A stretch of DNA of 40,083 nt from assembly GCA_031289315.1 (NCBI GenBank), contig JAITPR010000057.1, positions 1 to 40,083 of the forward strand, in the 5' to 3' direction. The notes below the pieces were generated by a model. It did no database searches, had not been told where the DNA came from, and saw nothing but the letters and a program-made list of their open reading frames with translations. Below, one piece after another: positions 1 through 8,045 of this stretch; position 1 is the first letter of the stretch, and each line of letters begins with the position of its first letter. This stretch comes from Clostridiaceae bacterium (GTDB taxonomy: Bacteria; Bacillota; Clostridia; Christensenellales; CAG-917). The position numbers were made by a program, and so were the translations under genes.

Positions 1-106
1 CAATGCAACGCGCATAAAGCCTGCCCTACTTTTGAAAAAGTGTCTTTCCGCTGTTCGCGGAAGCTAAGCCTTTGATTTTCTTTGCATGTGTGGTTTCTGC
101 GTAGAC

Positions 107-139
107 TGTCACCTTAATGCTTCCGGCTCAAGGTGACAC
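107..139. repeat. Perfect 9-bp inverted repeat (hairpin)
   Basis: TGTCACCTT and AAGGTGACA face each other across a 15-base loop that contains CCGGCT. The half motif CTCAAGGTGACA also occurs near 14622 and 15988, so this is part of a short dispersed repeat. It lies about 120 bases past the stop codon of the minus-strand MBL gene. No clear U-run follows on either strand, so terminator function is not shown. Confidence 0.5.
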
Positions 140-150
140 GCGGGGAAAGC

Positions 151-176
151 TGCTCCCATTCGGCGATAGTGGGAGC
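151..176. repeat. GC-rich hairpin downstream of the MBL gene
   Basis: GCTCCCA and TGGGAGC form a 7-bp inverted repeat around a short loop. It sits in the 3' spacer of the minus-strand MBL gene. It could stabilise an mRNA end or help termination, but there is no U-tract. Confidence 0.4.
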
Positions 177-190
177 GGAAAGCCGCTTTA

Positions 191-251
191 TTAAAAGCCT
201 TCTGTGAACAGCAGAAAGCTACTGTTTAAAAGCATTCTGCGAACAGCGGAC
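191..251. repeat. 35-bp direct repeat, two units
   Basis: TTAAAAGCCTTCTGTGAACA at 191 recurs as TTAAAAGCATTCTGCGAACA at 226, a 35-base period. The array ends 11 bases before the stop codon of the MBL gene. It is one of many short tandem duplications in the window. Confidence 0.55.
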
Positions 252-261
252 TCCGCTTACG

Positions 262-2019
262 CTAAGCCGCCCATGCAGCCGGCATTTCGCGGTTATCCCT
301 AAACCAGTCGGTTTCTTTGAGTTTTTTGTTGTTATTGGTGCAACGCACGTAGATTTCGTTCGCGCGGGTAAGAATTACTATGGTGCCGTTCAGCGGTTCA
401 AACTCTCCGGCGGCATAATTCGTAACGATTGTGGTGGCGTAAACGCGATCGGTGTATTTGGATATTCTGTCTATGAAGTCCTTTGAGGGGAACACATTGT
501 CCGGCTTTGCCTTGTACTCACTTGAACCCACGCAGGTGCATATGGCGACGTATTCCGGCTGAATTGCCTCAAGCAGTTTTACGTTGCTGGAAGTTTGTGA
601 GCCGTGGTGTCCGCCCTTATACAGCACGCATTTGGGGAGTCCGTCGCGGTAATTGTCGTAGTACTCCACCATTTTATCCTCCGCGTCTTTTTCCATATCG
701 CCGGTAAAGATGTAGTGCTTATCGCCTTGATTTATCATGACGGCAACGGAATAGTTATTTTCCGTAGAGGCGTCGTGTTCGTAGTAATAGCTGTAGAGGA
801 TTTCCAGTTCCGTACCGCCGCCTAAGTCGTAAACCCTCTTTGCGCCCGTCTTACTCTCATTGTAGCACTCCAAAGCGGTATAATGCTTCGCGCCGGCGGT
901 TACCTCCGCGTCACGCGCCTTGACGTAATTGGTATAAGTTCCCGTGGTTGACTCCGTGAGCGGAAAATCTATTATGATGCCTGTTTCAAAGCGCGCGAAC
1001 ACCCCCGTATTGCTGCTACTGCTGTAAAAACCCGCAATGTGGTCTTCGTGAGCGTGGGTGGCTATTACGAACTCTAGCTTATTATCCGTCACAAAATCGT
1101 CTATGTAGTCGCTGATTACGGGACCGGAGTTGTTTTTCGAACCCGCGTCTATTAAGATGTCGGTATCACCGTTTTTGATGTACACGCTGTCGCCGGTATT
1201 TTTATTGCCAAGCTCCAAAAAGTGAATGCTCAAATCTCCGTTTTCTATCGCCGCCGGGAGGTAGGCTCCGGCGTTATTGACCTCTCCGTTGCCGGTGCTT
1301 TCACCGCCGCCGTTATTCTCACCGCCGTTATTCTCTCCGTTGCCGGTACTCTCACCTCCGCCGTCGTCGACGGTAGCGCTATTAATCCACCCGTCTATTA
1401 TGCTCTTGCCGCCGAACTTGAAATACCAAAGGCAGGCACCCGTGATAAGCGCGATAATCAAAATAATCGCGATTATTATTATAATAGGAGATTTTTTGTT
1501 ATGTCTAACGGTTTGATTGTGATCGTTTCTGCGGTTGCTATTGTGATACACGGTTTGCCTTTGATTGCTCTGTCGATTGCTATTGTGGTACACGGTTTGC
1601 CTTTGATTGCTCCGCCGGTCGTTATCATGGTGCGGGGGGTGATTGTGATTATCCCGCCGGTCGTTGTCGTTGAACGGGGACTGATTGCGGTCACCTCTCC
1701 GGTCGTTGTCATTGAACGAAGAGTGATTGTGGTCGCCTCTACGGTCATTATCGTTGAACGGGGACTGATTGCGGTCGCCTCTACGGTCATTATCGTTGAA
1801 TGGGGACTGATTGCGGTCGCCTCTCCGGTCATTATCGTTGAACGGAGAGTGATTGCGGTCACCTCTCCGGTCATTATCGTTGAACGGGGACTGATTTTGA
1901 TTTCCTCTTCGGTCGCTATCATGTGACGGAGTTTGACCGTTCCGCCGGTCGTTGTTGTGGGATTGGGCGGGGGAATTTTGTCTAACTCCTCTGCCGCCTT
2001 TGTTGTTGTTTTCCGCCAT
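262..2019 (-). CDS. Membrane-anchored ComEC-like MBL-fold hydrolase with repetitive N-terminal tail
   Basis: The 585-residue protein has three parts. Residues 18-171 are eleven tandem 14-residue units of the form FNDNDRRGDRNQSP, highly charged and probably disordered. Residues 177-203 are one very hydrophobic, Ile-rich membrane span. After a Gly/Asn/Glu-rich linker (about 218-250), residues 262-585 form a metallo-beta-lactamase fold with the metal motif H322-A-H324-E-D326-H327, a later FTGD segment and GGHHGSQTSS, as in the ComEC/Rec2 nuclease-like domain family. With no signal peptide, the positive tail should be cytoplasmic and the hydrolase outside. The start at 2019 has GAGAGG nearby. The substrate is unknown; DNA or a phosphodiester is inferred from the family. 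dprA and comM lie about 10 kb away on the same strand, but not in the same operon. Confidence 0.85.
   Translation of the reverse strand: MAENNNKGGRGVRQNSPAQSHNNDRRNGQTPSHDSDRRGNQNQSPFNDNDRRGDRNHSPFNDNDRRGDRNQSPFNDNDRRGDRNQSPFNDNDRRGDHNHSSFNDNDRRGDRNQSPFNDNDRRDNHNHPPHHDNDRRSNQRQTVYHNSNRQSNQRQTVYHNSNRRNDHNQTVRHNKKSPIIIIIAIILIIALITGACLWYFKFGGKSIIDGWINSATVDDGGGESTGNGENNGGENNGGGESTGNGEVNNAGAYLPAAIENGDLSIHFLELGNKNTGDSVYIKNGDTDILIDAGSKNNSGPVISDYIDDFVTDNKLEFVIATHAHEDHIAGFYSSSSNTGVFARFETGIIIDFPLTESTTGTYTNYVKARDAEVTAGAKHYTALECYNESKTGAKRVYDLGGGTELEILYSYYYEHDASTENNYSVAVMINQGDKHYIFTGDMEKDAEDKMVEYYDNYRDGLPKCVLYKGGHHGSQTSSNVKLLEAIQPEYVAICTCVGSSEYKAKPDNVFPSKDFIDRISKYTDRVYATTIVTNYAAGEFEPLNGTIVILTRANEIYVRCTNNNKKLKETDWFRDNREMPAAWAA
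1507..1968 (-). repeat. 42-bp coding tandem repeat, 11 units
   Basis: The tail of the MBL protein is encoded by eleven consecutive 42-base units (14 codons each). Central units are almost identical and outer units have diverged (HHDNDRRSNQRQTV, YHNSNRRNDHNQTV). The reading frame is kept throughout. Long open frames on the opposite strand and in another frame here are by-products of the repeat. Confidence 0.9.
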
Positions 2020-2132
2020 GATGATAACCTCTCTTATAAATTAAAAGGCACGCGTTTGCGCGCCCATTAGGGTGTGTTGACACTACCTAGTAAAAGCAAA
2101 TGATTAACGTGCTAGCTACGCCCACGTAAAGC

Positions 2133-2305
2133 TAACTCTTTTCCGTTTAACCTTAACCGCAACCGTACCTGTATGCCGCAGTGAACTTCGACCGCCCGCA
2201 CTAAGGTTAAATCTTTGAAAGCTTAACGCCATCGCAACCGTACCGTGCCGCGCGCGTTTCGACCGCCGCCGCTACTGAAATTAAATTTCCGAAAGCTTAA
2301 CCTTT
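2133..2305. repeat. 74-bp tandem duplication including the hisS 3' end
   Basis: The block at 2233-2305 (CGCAACCGTACC at its left, GAAAGCTTAAC at its right) is echoed at about 2159-2230 with a 74-base period. A weaker third trace starts near 2133. The inner unit covers the hisS stop codon and last residues (VKLSEI). The downstream copy can be read as VKLSKI followed by a stop. Confidence 0.7.
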
Positions 2306-3516
2306 ACAGAAGTCCCGTCGCGCATATCCTTAACCGCGGCGTACCCGGAAGCGATTTCGTCGCCGCCTATAACCACCACGTAACGCGCGCCCTTTTTGTC
2401 GGCGAATTTAAGCTGTGCCTTGACGCTTCTAGACATGAGGTCGGTTTCGGCGGAAAGCCCTTTGGCGCGTAGCCTTGCGACGATAGCCGCCGCCGCCGGC
2501 TTTGCGTCCGGAGTGGCGGGTGCTATGTAATAATCGGGCGCTGCGTCCGCTACGCCCGTCAACAAGCCTCCGTTTTCCAACGTAAGTAATAACCTTTCCA
2601 AACCCAATCCAAAGCCAACGGCGGGGCTTCCGGAGCCTCCTAGCTGCCCTACAAGCCCGTCGTAGCGTCCGCCGCCGCATACGGTACCCTGCGCGCCTAT
2701 ATCCAACGACACAAATTCGAACACCGTACGGTTGTAGTAGTCCAAGCCTCTCACTATTTTGGGGTCAATCTCAAAGGAAATGCCCGCCGCCGCCAGCCCC
2801 GACTTAACACCGTCGAAGTGTTTGGCGCAATCCGTACACAAATAATCTATGACGGAGGGGGCGCCCGCGGTTATTTTTTTGCAGTTTTCCTCTTTGCAAT
2901 CCAGTATCCGAAGCGGGTTCTTTTCAAAGCGCTCACGGCAGGTGCCGCACATCTCTGCAAGGCGCGCCGAAAGATAGGCTTTAAGCGCCTCGTTATACCT
3001 TTGACGGCATTCCTTGCAGCCTATGCTGTTGATTTTAAGCAGAAGCTTGTCTATCCCTAAGCTATTCAGGAAATAGCGCGCTAGGCTTATAACCTCTACG
3101 TCGGCTTCGGCTTCCGGCGAACCGAATAGCTCACACCCGAACTGGTGATGCTCACGCAATCTTCCCGACTGCGGTCTTTCGTAGCGGAATATGGGGGAAA
3201 TGTAATACATCTTCACCGGTTGTGCCTGCGCGTAAAGCGAATTTTCTAAAAAGCTGCGTGCAACGCCGGCGGTACCCTCCGGTTTGAGCGTGATACTGCG
3301 TCCGCCCTTGTCGATGAAAGTATACATCTCCTTGTTTACGATGTCCGTACCGTCGCCTATGCCGCGCTGAAACACCTCCGTGTGTTCGAACACCGGAGTG
3401 CGGATTTCCTTAAAACCGAAAACCGCCGCCGCCGCGCGCGCTTTGGCTTCGACATACTGAAATTTATAAGCCTCGTCGGGCAATACGTCTTTTGTTCCCT
3501 TAGGTATGTTTATCAT
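2281..3516 (-). CDS. hisS: Histidyl-tRNA synthetase
   Basis: This class II aminoacyl-tRNA synthetase of 411 residues attaches histidine to tRNA-His in the cytosol. Diagnostic features are the N-terminal INIPKGTKDVLPDE, the motif 2 region RYERPQSGRLREHHQFG, the histidine-specific RGLDYYNRTVFEF and GGGRYDGL, and a C-terminal anticodon-binding domain beginning near DYYIAPATPDAK. The length is normal for the family (about 410-430). The start is 4 bases after the hslU stop, so it is the last gene of the hslV-hslU run. A tandem copy of its 3' end follows in the spacer. No T-box leader is seen, as expected for a gene inside an operon. Confidence 0.97.
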   Translation of the reverse strand: MINIPKGTKDVLPDEAYKFQYVEAKARAAAAVFGFKEIRTPVFEHTEVFQRGIGDGTDIVNKEMYTFIDKGGRSITLKPEGTAGVARSFLENSLYAQAQPVKMYYISPIFRYERPQSGRLREHHQFGCELFGSPEAEADVEVISLARYFLNSLGIDKLLLKINSIGCKECRQRYNEALKAYLSARLAEMCGTCRERFEKNPLRILDCKEENCKKITAGAPSVIDYLCTDCAKHFDGVKSGLAAAGISFEIDPKIVRGLDYYNRTVFEFVSLDIGAQGTVCGGGRYDGLVGQLGGSGSPAVGFGLGLERLLLTLENGGLLTGVADAAPDYYIAPATPDAKPAAAAIVARLRAKGLSAETDLMSRSVKAQLKFADKKGARYVVVIGGDEIASGYAAVKDMRDGTSVKVKLSEI

Positions 3517-3520
3517 AGCA

Positions 3521-4843
3521 TTAAATTATATATTTGTGTAGGTTTAAGGTTTTCAACGCCTTAGCCAAATGTTGAAGCACGTACGCCTTGTCGATGATTT
3601 TTTCCGTAAGGACGGAATATTCGCCGGCGTCGTAGGAAATCTCCTGCAAGAGAGCTTCCATGACGGCGTGTAAGCGGCGTGCGCCCAAATTCTCACTGGT
3701 TTCGTTTTCCAATGCGGCGACCCGTGCCACCTCTCGTATAGCCTCGTCCGTGAACTTCAAATCCACGTTGTCGACCTTTAAAAGCGCCGCGTACTGAAGC
3801 AATATGGCGTTGTCGGGTTGGGTTAAGATTTTCACGAAGTCCTCTTCCGTGAGGTTGTCCAGCTCCACCTTGATGGGGAAGCGCCCTTGAAGCTCCGGTA
3901 TGAGGTCCTGCATCTTAGAGATGTGGAAGGCTCCCGCCGCAATAAACAACACAAAGTCCGTGCGGATTGAGCCGTGCTTTGTCTGAACCGTGCAACCCTC
4001 CACTATCGGCAGAATATCCCTCTGCACGCCTTCGCGCGATACGTCCGGACCGTGTCCGCCCGTATTATGCCCGGCAACCTTGTCGATTTCGTCTATAAAA
4101 ACCACTCCGTCCTGCTCCGCACGGCGAAGCGCTTCGGTAATTATGCTCTCCTCGTCTATGAGCTTGGCGGACTCCTCGTTTACCATCATGTCCATGGCTT
4201 GACGCACGGTAAGCTTCTTTTTCTTCTTGCGCTGTTGCCCCGCCATAGCCCCGAATATGTCTCCTAAATTGATTTCCGCGCCGGCTCCCTGCGGCGTAAG
4301 CTGCAAGGGCTTGGGAACCTGCTTTACGTCCACGTCTATGATTACGCCGTTGATTTTGCCGTTCCTTAGCTCTCTTAAAATTTCTTCGCGAATTTCCGCA
4401 TCCGACATCTCCGTGGTAAGGCTTTGTTTTCTTACGGGGAATACATAGTCAACTATGCGTTGCTCCGCCGCCGCCGTAGCCTTAGGCTGTACGTCCCGGT
4501 ATTTTTCCTCGCGCACCAACCGTATAGCCGCTTCCACTAGGTCGCGTATTATCGACTCCACGTCGCGACCGACGTAACCGACCTCGGTAAACTTAGTGGC
4601 TTCTACCTTGACGAACGGCGCCTTGACAAGCTTTGCCAGTCTTCTAGCAATTTCCGTCTTACCGACGCCGGTGGGACCCTTCATGATGATGTTTTTAGGC
4701 GTAATTTCCTCACGCATTTCCTCCGGCAAACAGCTTCTTCTATAGCGGTTTCTAAGCGCGATTGCAACGGCGACCTTCGCCTCGTGTTGCCCTATTATAA
4801 ATCTGTCTAACTCTGTAACGATAGTTTTAGGTGTGAGTTCCAT
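3521..4843 (-). CDS. hslU: HslU (ClpY) ATPase of the HslVU protease
   Basis: This AAA+ unfoldase feeds substrates into the HslV peptidase. The 440-residue protein carries Walker A GPTGVGKT (56-63), the pore-loop GYVG (89-92), an intermediate domain (about 110-230), Walker B VVFIDEIDK (D251, E252) and a C-terminal tail ending LHKYII, comparable with the hydrophobic HslU tail that inserts into HslV. I chose the ATG at 4843 because MELTPKTIVTELDRFI is the usual family N-terminus and GAGGA lies 8 bases upstream. A longer frame back to 4909 has no such support. Unlike most genomes, hslU does not directly follow hslV: two small zinc-ribbon genes intervene. Confidence 0.97.
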   Translation of the reverse strand: MELTPKTIVTELDRFIIGQHEAKVAVAIALRNRYRRSCLPEEMREEITPKNIIMKGPTGVGKTEIARRLAKLVKAPFVKVEATKFTEVGYVGRDVESIIRDLVEAAIRLVREEKYRDVQPKATAAAEQRIVDYVFPVRKQSLTTEMSDAEIREEILRELRNGKINGVIIDVDVKQVPKPLQLTPQGAGAEINLGDIFGAMAGQQRKKKKKLTVRQAMDMMVNEESAKLIDEESIITEALRRAEQDGVVFIDEIDKVAGHNTGGHGPDVSREGVQRDILPIVEGCTVQTKHGSIRTDFVLFIAAGAFHISKMQDLIPELQGRFPIKVELDNLTEEDFVKILTQPDNAILLQYAALLKVDNVDLKFTDEAIREVARVAALENETSENLGARRLHAVMEALLQEISYDAGEYSVLTEKIIDKAYVLQHLAKALKTLNLHKYII

Positions 4844-4977
4844 TTCATATTCCTCATTTTGCAGAATCTTCCGCAAAAGTTTAATGTTTTTTATGCGGAA
4901 TCCCCGCAAGAGTTTGCGGAACCGTCCGCAAACGGGTTATTTCGTTACTCTACCGCGGAAACCGCAAAAGAGTTTTT

Positions 4978-5472
4978 TTAATTCTGTTTACGTCCGCAAG
5001 CCTTGCAAAACACCGAATCGGAGTCTATGACTTCGCCGCAGTATTTGCAGTAAAGCGTGTATTTTTCCTCGGAATAACCGAAACTGTTCCCGAAAGCCGT
5101 GTTTTGCGCGGTTTGCGTCGGATTGTCAATAACCCCAAGCGCAGCGTCCGCTGTTTTTTGTGCGGCTATAAGCCTGTCTAATTTTTTAAGCTTTGCGCGG
5201 TTTGCCAGCATAATAAAAGCGGACAGCAGACTCAAAATCAAGCAGGTCGCTCCGCCGAATGCGGTGCCGCTTATCACTTTGGAACGCTCGAAGCTGTCCA
5301 TACCTTCTACAATCCAGCCCTCTTTTCCGCTTATGACGGTATTTAGGCAAAGAGTCAGCAACACGATGCCGCCCGCAAGAAACCAAAACATCATAAAAGA
5401 AAACGCTATTTTGCTTTTAAGTTTTTTTGTCTCCATGCGCCATCTTTTTTCCTCGTTAGTATAAGGAATCAT
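4978..5472 (-). CDS. Zinc-ribbon membrane protein, paralogue 1, between hslV and hslU
   Basis: The 164-residue protein has unknown function. After a short charged N-terminus come two membrane spans (about residues 24-47 and 72-93), the motif ANRAKLKKLDRL, a variable linker, and a C-terminal zinc ribbon YCKYCGEVIDSDSVFCKACG with four cysteines in two CxxC pairs, ending RKQN. The start at 5472 is supported by GGGAGGG 8 bases upstream. It is clearly homologous to the next gene upstream (5517-5981), with nearly identical ribbons and the same two-span layout, so they arose by tandem duplication. Placement within hslVU suggests co-transcription; a role in HslVU membrane recruitment is speculation. 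Confidence 0.85.
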   Translation of the reverse strand: MIPYTNEEKRWRMETKKLKSKIAFSFMMFWFLAGGIVLLTLCLNTVISGKEGWIVEGMDSFERSKVISGTAFGGATCLILSLLSAFIMLANRAKLKKLDRLIAAQKTADAALGVIDNPTQTAQNTAFGNSFGYSEEKYTLYCKYCGEVIDSDSVFCKACGRKQN

Positions 5473-5516
5473 TGCAATACCCTCCCGTGATATTTATATG
5501 CTCTCAACGCTTCGTC

Positions 5517-5981
5517 CTAAACTTGTTTTCTTCCGCACGCCTTGCAAAACATGGAGTCCGCGTCTATGACTTCGCCGCAGTACTTGCAGTAAATCGTATC
5601 CTTGGCTCCGTAACCAAAGCCATCCGCACGCACGTTGCCCGCCGCCGCGAAGGTTTTTTGCTCTTCAAGCATTCTTGCCTCCGCGTCCATGGAAAGCTTG
5701 TAGTTGGTAGCCCTTGATTTGGCGATAATGCGCGCAAAGACGACCGGAATACAAAGAACCAAACAAGAGGCGCCGCCGCCCGCAAAGCCCCCAATCATGC
5801 CTTCTATTTCAATACGCCGGACGTTGTTTATAAAACCGTTGAAATTGGTGGCGGTCGCTATGCACAGCCCGAACAGCGTTATAGCCCCGGCAAGCAGCAA
5901 AAGTATTAAACACGAACATATTTTCGCACCTTTTTTGCTACTTATTTTTACTCTCTCATATTCTTGCTCGGTAAATCTCAT
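5517..5981 (-). CDS. Zinc-ribbon membrane protein, paralogue 2, directly after hslV
   Basis: The 154-residue protein of unknown function has two membrane spans (about residues 19-43 and 61-87, the second Gly/Ala-rich) and a C-terminal ribbon IYCKYCGEVIDADSMFCKAC ending GRKQV. The start at 5981 follows AAGGTGG at 5 bases and lies 10 bases after the hslV stop, so translation is probably coupled to hslV. It matches its neighbour at 4978-5472 best in the ribbon, while the membrane part has diverged. Small membrane proteins with C-terminal zinc ribbons are common in Clostridia, but I know of none as a standard part of hslVU. Confidence 0.85.
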   Translation of the reverse strand: MRFTEQEYERVKISSKKGAKICSCLILLLLAGAITLFGLCIATATNFNGFINNVRRIEIEGMIGGFAGGGASCLVLCIPVVFARIIAKSRATNYKLSMDAEARMLEEQKTFAAAGNVRADGFGYGAKDTIYCKYCGEVIDADSMFCKACGRKQV

Positions 5982-5991
5982 TTATGCCACC

Positions 5992-6534
5992 TTAGACGCT
6001 TTCCACGGTTATGTGGTCATTGGTAAAAATGCATAATTCGCTGGCTATTTTCAAGCTTTTTAACGCGATTTCCTCGGCGGAAAGATTGGTTTCTTGAACA
6101 AGCGCACGCGCCGCGGCAAGCGCGTAGTTTCCGCCGCTTCCTATTGCGCACACGCCGCTTTCCGGTTCGATTACGTCGCCCGTTCCGCTCAAGATATAGA
6201 GGTGGGTTTGGTCGGCGACTATCAGCAAGGCTTCCAGTTTTCTGACGAATTTATCCCCTCTCCAAAGCTGTGCAAGCTCCACCGCGCTACGCATAAGGTT
6301 GCCGGAATACTTTTGCAACATTTCCTCAAACTTTTCCGACAGCGCAAACGCGTCGCTTACGGAGCCGGCAAAGCCCACTATAACCTTGTCGTCGTAAATC
6401 CGCTTTACCTTTACGGCGTTTCCCTTTAGGATGACGCTTTCGCCCATCGTTACCTGTCCGTCGCCGGCGACGGCGGTTTTTCCGTATCTTTTTACGGCAC
6501 ATATAGTAGTGCCGTGAAGCTCATAATTACTCAT
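5992..6534 (-). CDS. hslV: HslV (ClpQ) peptidase subunit of HslVU
   Basis: This N-terminal-nucleophile threonine peptidase forms the dodecameric proteolytic core that HslU caps. The 180-residue sequence has [10 protein letters not shown] followed by AGDGQVTMG and [10 protein letters not shown], typical of HslV. The catalytic threonine is expected to be Thr9 after removal of an eight-residue propeptide, a short propeptide like those of Gram-positive HslV rather than the bare Met-Thr start of E. coli. The start at 6534 has AAGGA about 8 bases upstream. The separation from hslU by two small genes is unusual. Confidence 0.96.
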   Translation of the reverse strand: MSNYELHGTTICAVKRYGKTAVAGDGQVTMGESVILKGNAVKVKRIYDDKVIVGFAGSVSDAFALSEKFEEMLQKYSGNLMRSAVELAQLWRGDKFVRKLEALLIVADQTHLYILSGTGDVIEPESGVCAIGSGGNYALAAARALVQETNLSAEEIALKSLKIASELCIFTNDHITVESV

Positions 6535-6648
6535 AAATATTTTCCTTGATCTAGCTTTATTTTGACGGAACGCGCGACAAACGCGGATTTCCTTTTTTAG
6601 TTTATGCTACTTACACCGATTGCCGTATCATTTTTACAAGCGTTTCCG

Positions 6649-6776
6649 AATGCCCGTCGGCTACGCTTAAGAAGAAACGGTTCAATGCTATTTCCTTCTA
6701 TAAATGCCGCAAAATGCCCGTCGGCTACGCTTACGGAAAAAACGGTTCAATACGGTTTTCTTCTATAAACGCCGTC
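6649..6776. repeat. 64-bp tandem duplication of the trmFO 3' end
   Basis: Two units with a 64-base period both begin AATGCCCGTCGGCTACGCTT (near 6649 and 6713). The right unit holds the last 15 or so codons of trmFO and its stop. The left unit lies beyond the stop and would still translate as AAFIEGNSIEPFLLKR, against TAFIEENRIEPFFP in the gene, with no stop at the equivalent place. Confidence 0.85.
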
Positions 6777-8041
6777 AAATCGGATAGGGACCTGTCGTGA
6801 TACGCCTTTCCCCTTTCCTGCTTGCGTTTGGCGTCCGGCGGCGGCAACAACCCGAAATTGGCGTTCATGGGCTGAAAGGCTCCGTTTTCCGCGGCTATGT
6901 ACCGCGACAATGCGCCGCACACCGTCGTTTCCGGCGGTACCGCCTCCGGTAAGCCTTTAAGCTCTCTGTCCAAAGCTACGGCGGCAAGCAAGCCGCTCAT
7001 GATGCTTTCCACATAGCCCTCCGTGCCGGAAAGCTGTCCGCCTATGTACAGAGGATTGGCGGAATTCTTTAAACGGAACGCCGCCGTCAAAACCTTCGGC
7101 GAATTTAAATACGTGTTGCGGTGCATTACGCCGTATCTCAAAAACTCCGCGTCCTTGAGTGCGGGAATTAAAGAAAATACCCTCTTCTGCTCGGCAAATG
7201 TGAGGTTGGTTTGAAAGCCCACGAGATTGTACATCTCTCCCGCCGCGTTTTCCTTGCGTAGCTGTACCACCGCGTGAGGACGCTCTCCGTCCGGCGTCCG
7301 AAGACCGACGGGACGCAAGGGACCAAATAACAAGGTATCCCTCCCACGCTTTGCCATTACCTCCACGGGCATACAGCCCTCGAAGACGCCCGCGCCCTCA
7401 AAGCCGTGTAGCTTAACCGTTTCCGCGCCCGTGAGCGCCTCCCAAAATACGCCGTATTCCTCACGCGTCATGGGACAATTTAAATAATCCTCTCCGCCCT
7501 TGCCGTACCGCCCTCCGAAAAAGGCGCGGCTCATGTCCGCCGACTGCGCGGATATGATAGGCGCGGCGGCGTCAAAGAAAAATAAATTGCCGCTTCCCGT
7601 CAACAAGGCTAGTTTATCAAGTAAACCGCCCGATGTCAACGGACCTGCGGCAATTATCGCGGGCAAAACCGGAATTTCTTCCGCTTCGGCACGCGTAACC
7701 GTTAAATTCGTGTATTTTGCAAGCTCCGCGCCCGTTTTTTCCGAAAACTGTACGCGGTCTACGGCAAGCGCTCCTCCCGCGGGCACGGCGCATTCCGCGG
7801 CTATTTTGAGCAGGGAACACCCCATCAAGCGCAATTCCGCCTTTAGTAGCCCCTTAGCCGTGTACGGGTCGGTACTCTTCAACGAATTACTGCACACAAG
7901 CTCCGCAAAACCGCCCGTTTTGTGCGCGGGCGTCATTTTTTGCGGTCGCATCTCCGTGAGTTCCACTGAGTAGCCCGCTTTAAGCAGATATAAAGCCGCC
8001 TCACAACCGGCAAGCCCACCGCCTACTACGGTTATTCTCAT
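6731..8041 (-). CDS. trmFO: Methylenetetrahydrofolate-tRNA-(uracil-54)-methyltransferase
   Basis: TrmFO uses FAD and 5,10-methylenetetrahydrofolate to make ribothymidine at position 54 of tRNA, the usual route in Gram-positive bacteria. The 436-residue protein opens with the FAD-binding GGGLAGCEAALYLLKAGY, has ELVCSNSLKS and GCMPVEVMAKRG with conserved cysteines, and FGPLRPVGL and GGQLSGTEGY further on. I chose the ATG at 8041, four bases after the topA stop, because the dinucleotide fold begins at once (MRITVVGGG). An upstream TTG or GTG would overlap topA. xerC, which often follows trmFO in Bacillus, is absent. The 3' end is tandemly duplicated. Confidence 0.96.
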   Translation of the reverse strand: MRITVVGGGLAGCEAALYLLKAGYSVELTEMRPQKMTPAHKTGGFAELVCSNSLKSTDPYTAKGLLKAELRLMGCSLLKIAAECAVPAGGALAVDRVQFSEKTGAELAKYTNLTVTRAEAEEIPVLPAIIAAGPLTSGGLLDKLALLTGSGNLFFFDAAAPIISAQSADMSRAFFGGRYGKGGEDYLNCPMTREEYGVFWEALTGAETVKLHGFEGAGVFEGCMPVEVMAKRGRDTLLFGPLRPVGLRTPDGERPHAVVQLRKENAAGEMYNLVGFQTNLTFAEQKRVFSLIPALKDAEFLRYGVMHRNTYLNSPKVLTAAFRLKNSANPLYIGGQLSGTEGYVESIMSGLLAAVALDRELKGLPEAVPPETTVCGALSRYIAAENGAFQPMNANFGLLPPPDAKRKQERGKAYHDRSLSDLTAFIEENRIEPFFP

Positions 8042-8045
8042 AGGC

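Noticed and set aside
1222..1926. A 234-residue open frame on the plus strand and a 147-residue frame on the minus strand over the MBL gene repeats
   Set aside because: Both are by-products of the 42-base repeat, whose length is a multiple of three and therefore keeps all frames open. Their translations are low-complexity repeats, and the MBL frame alone continues into recognisable domains.
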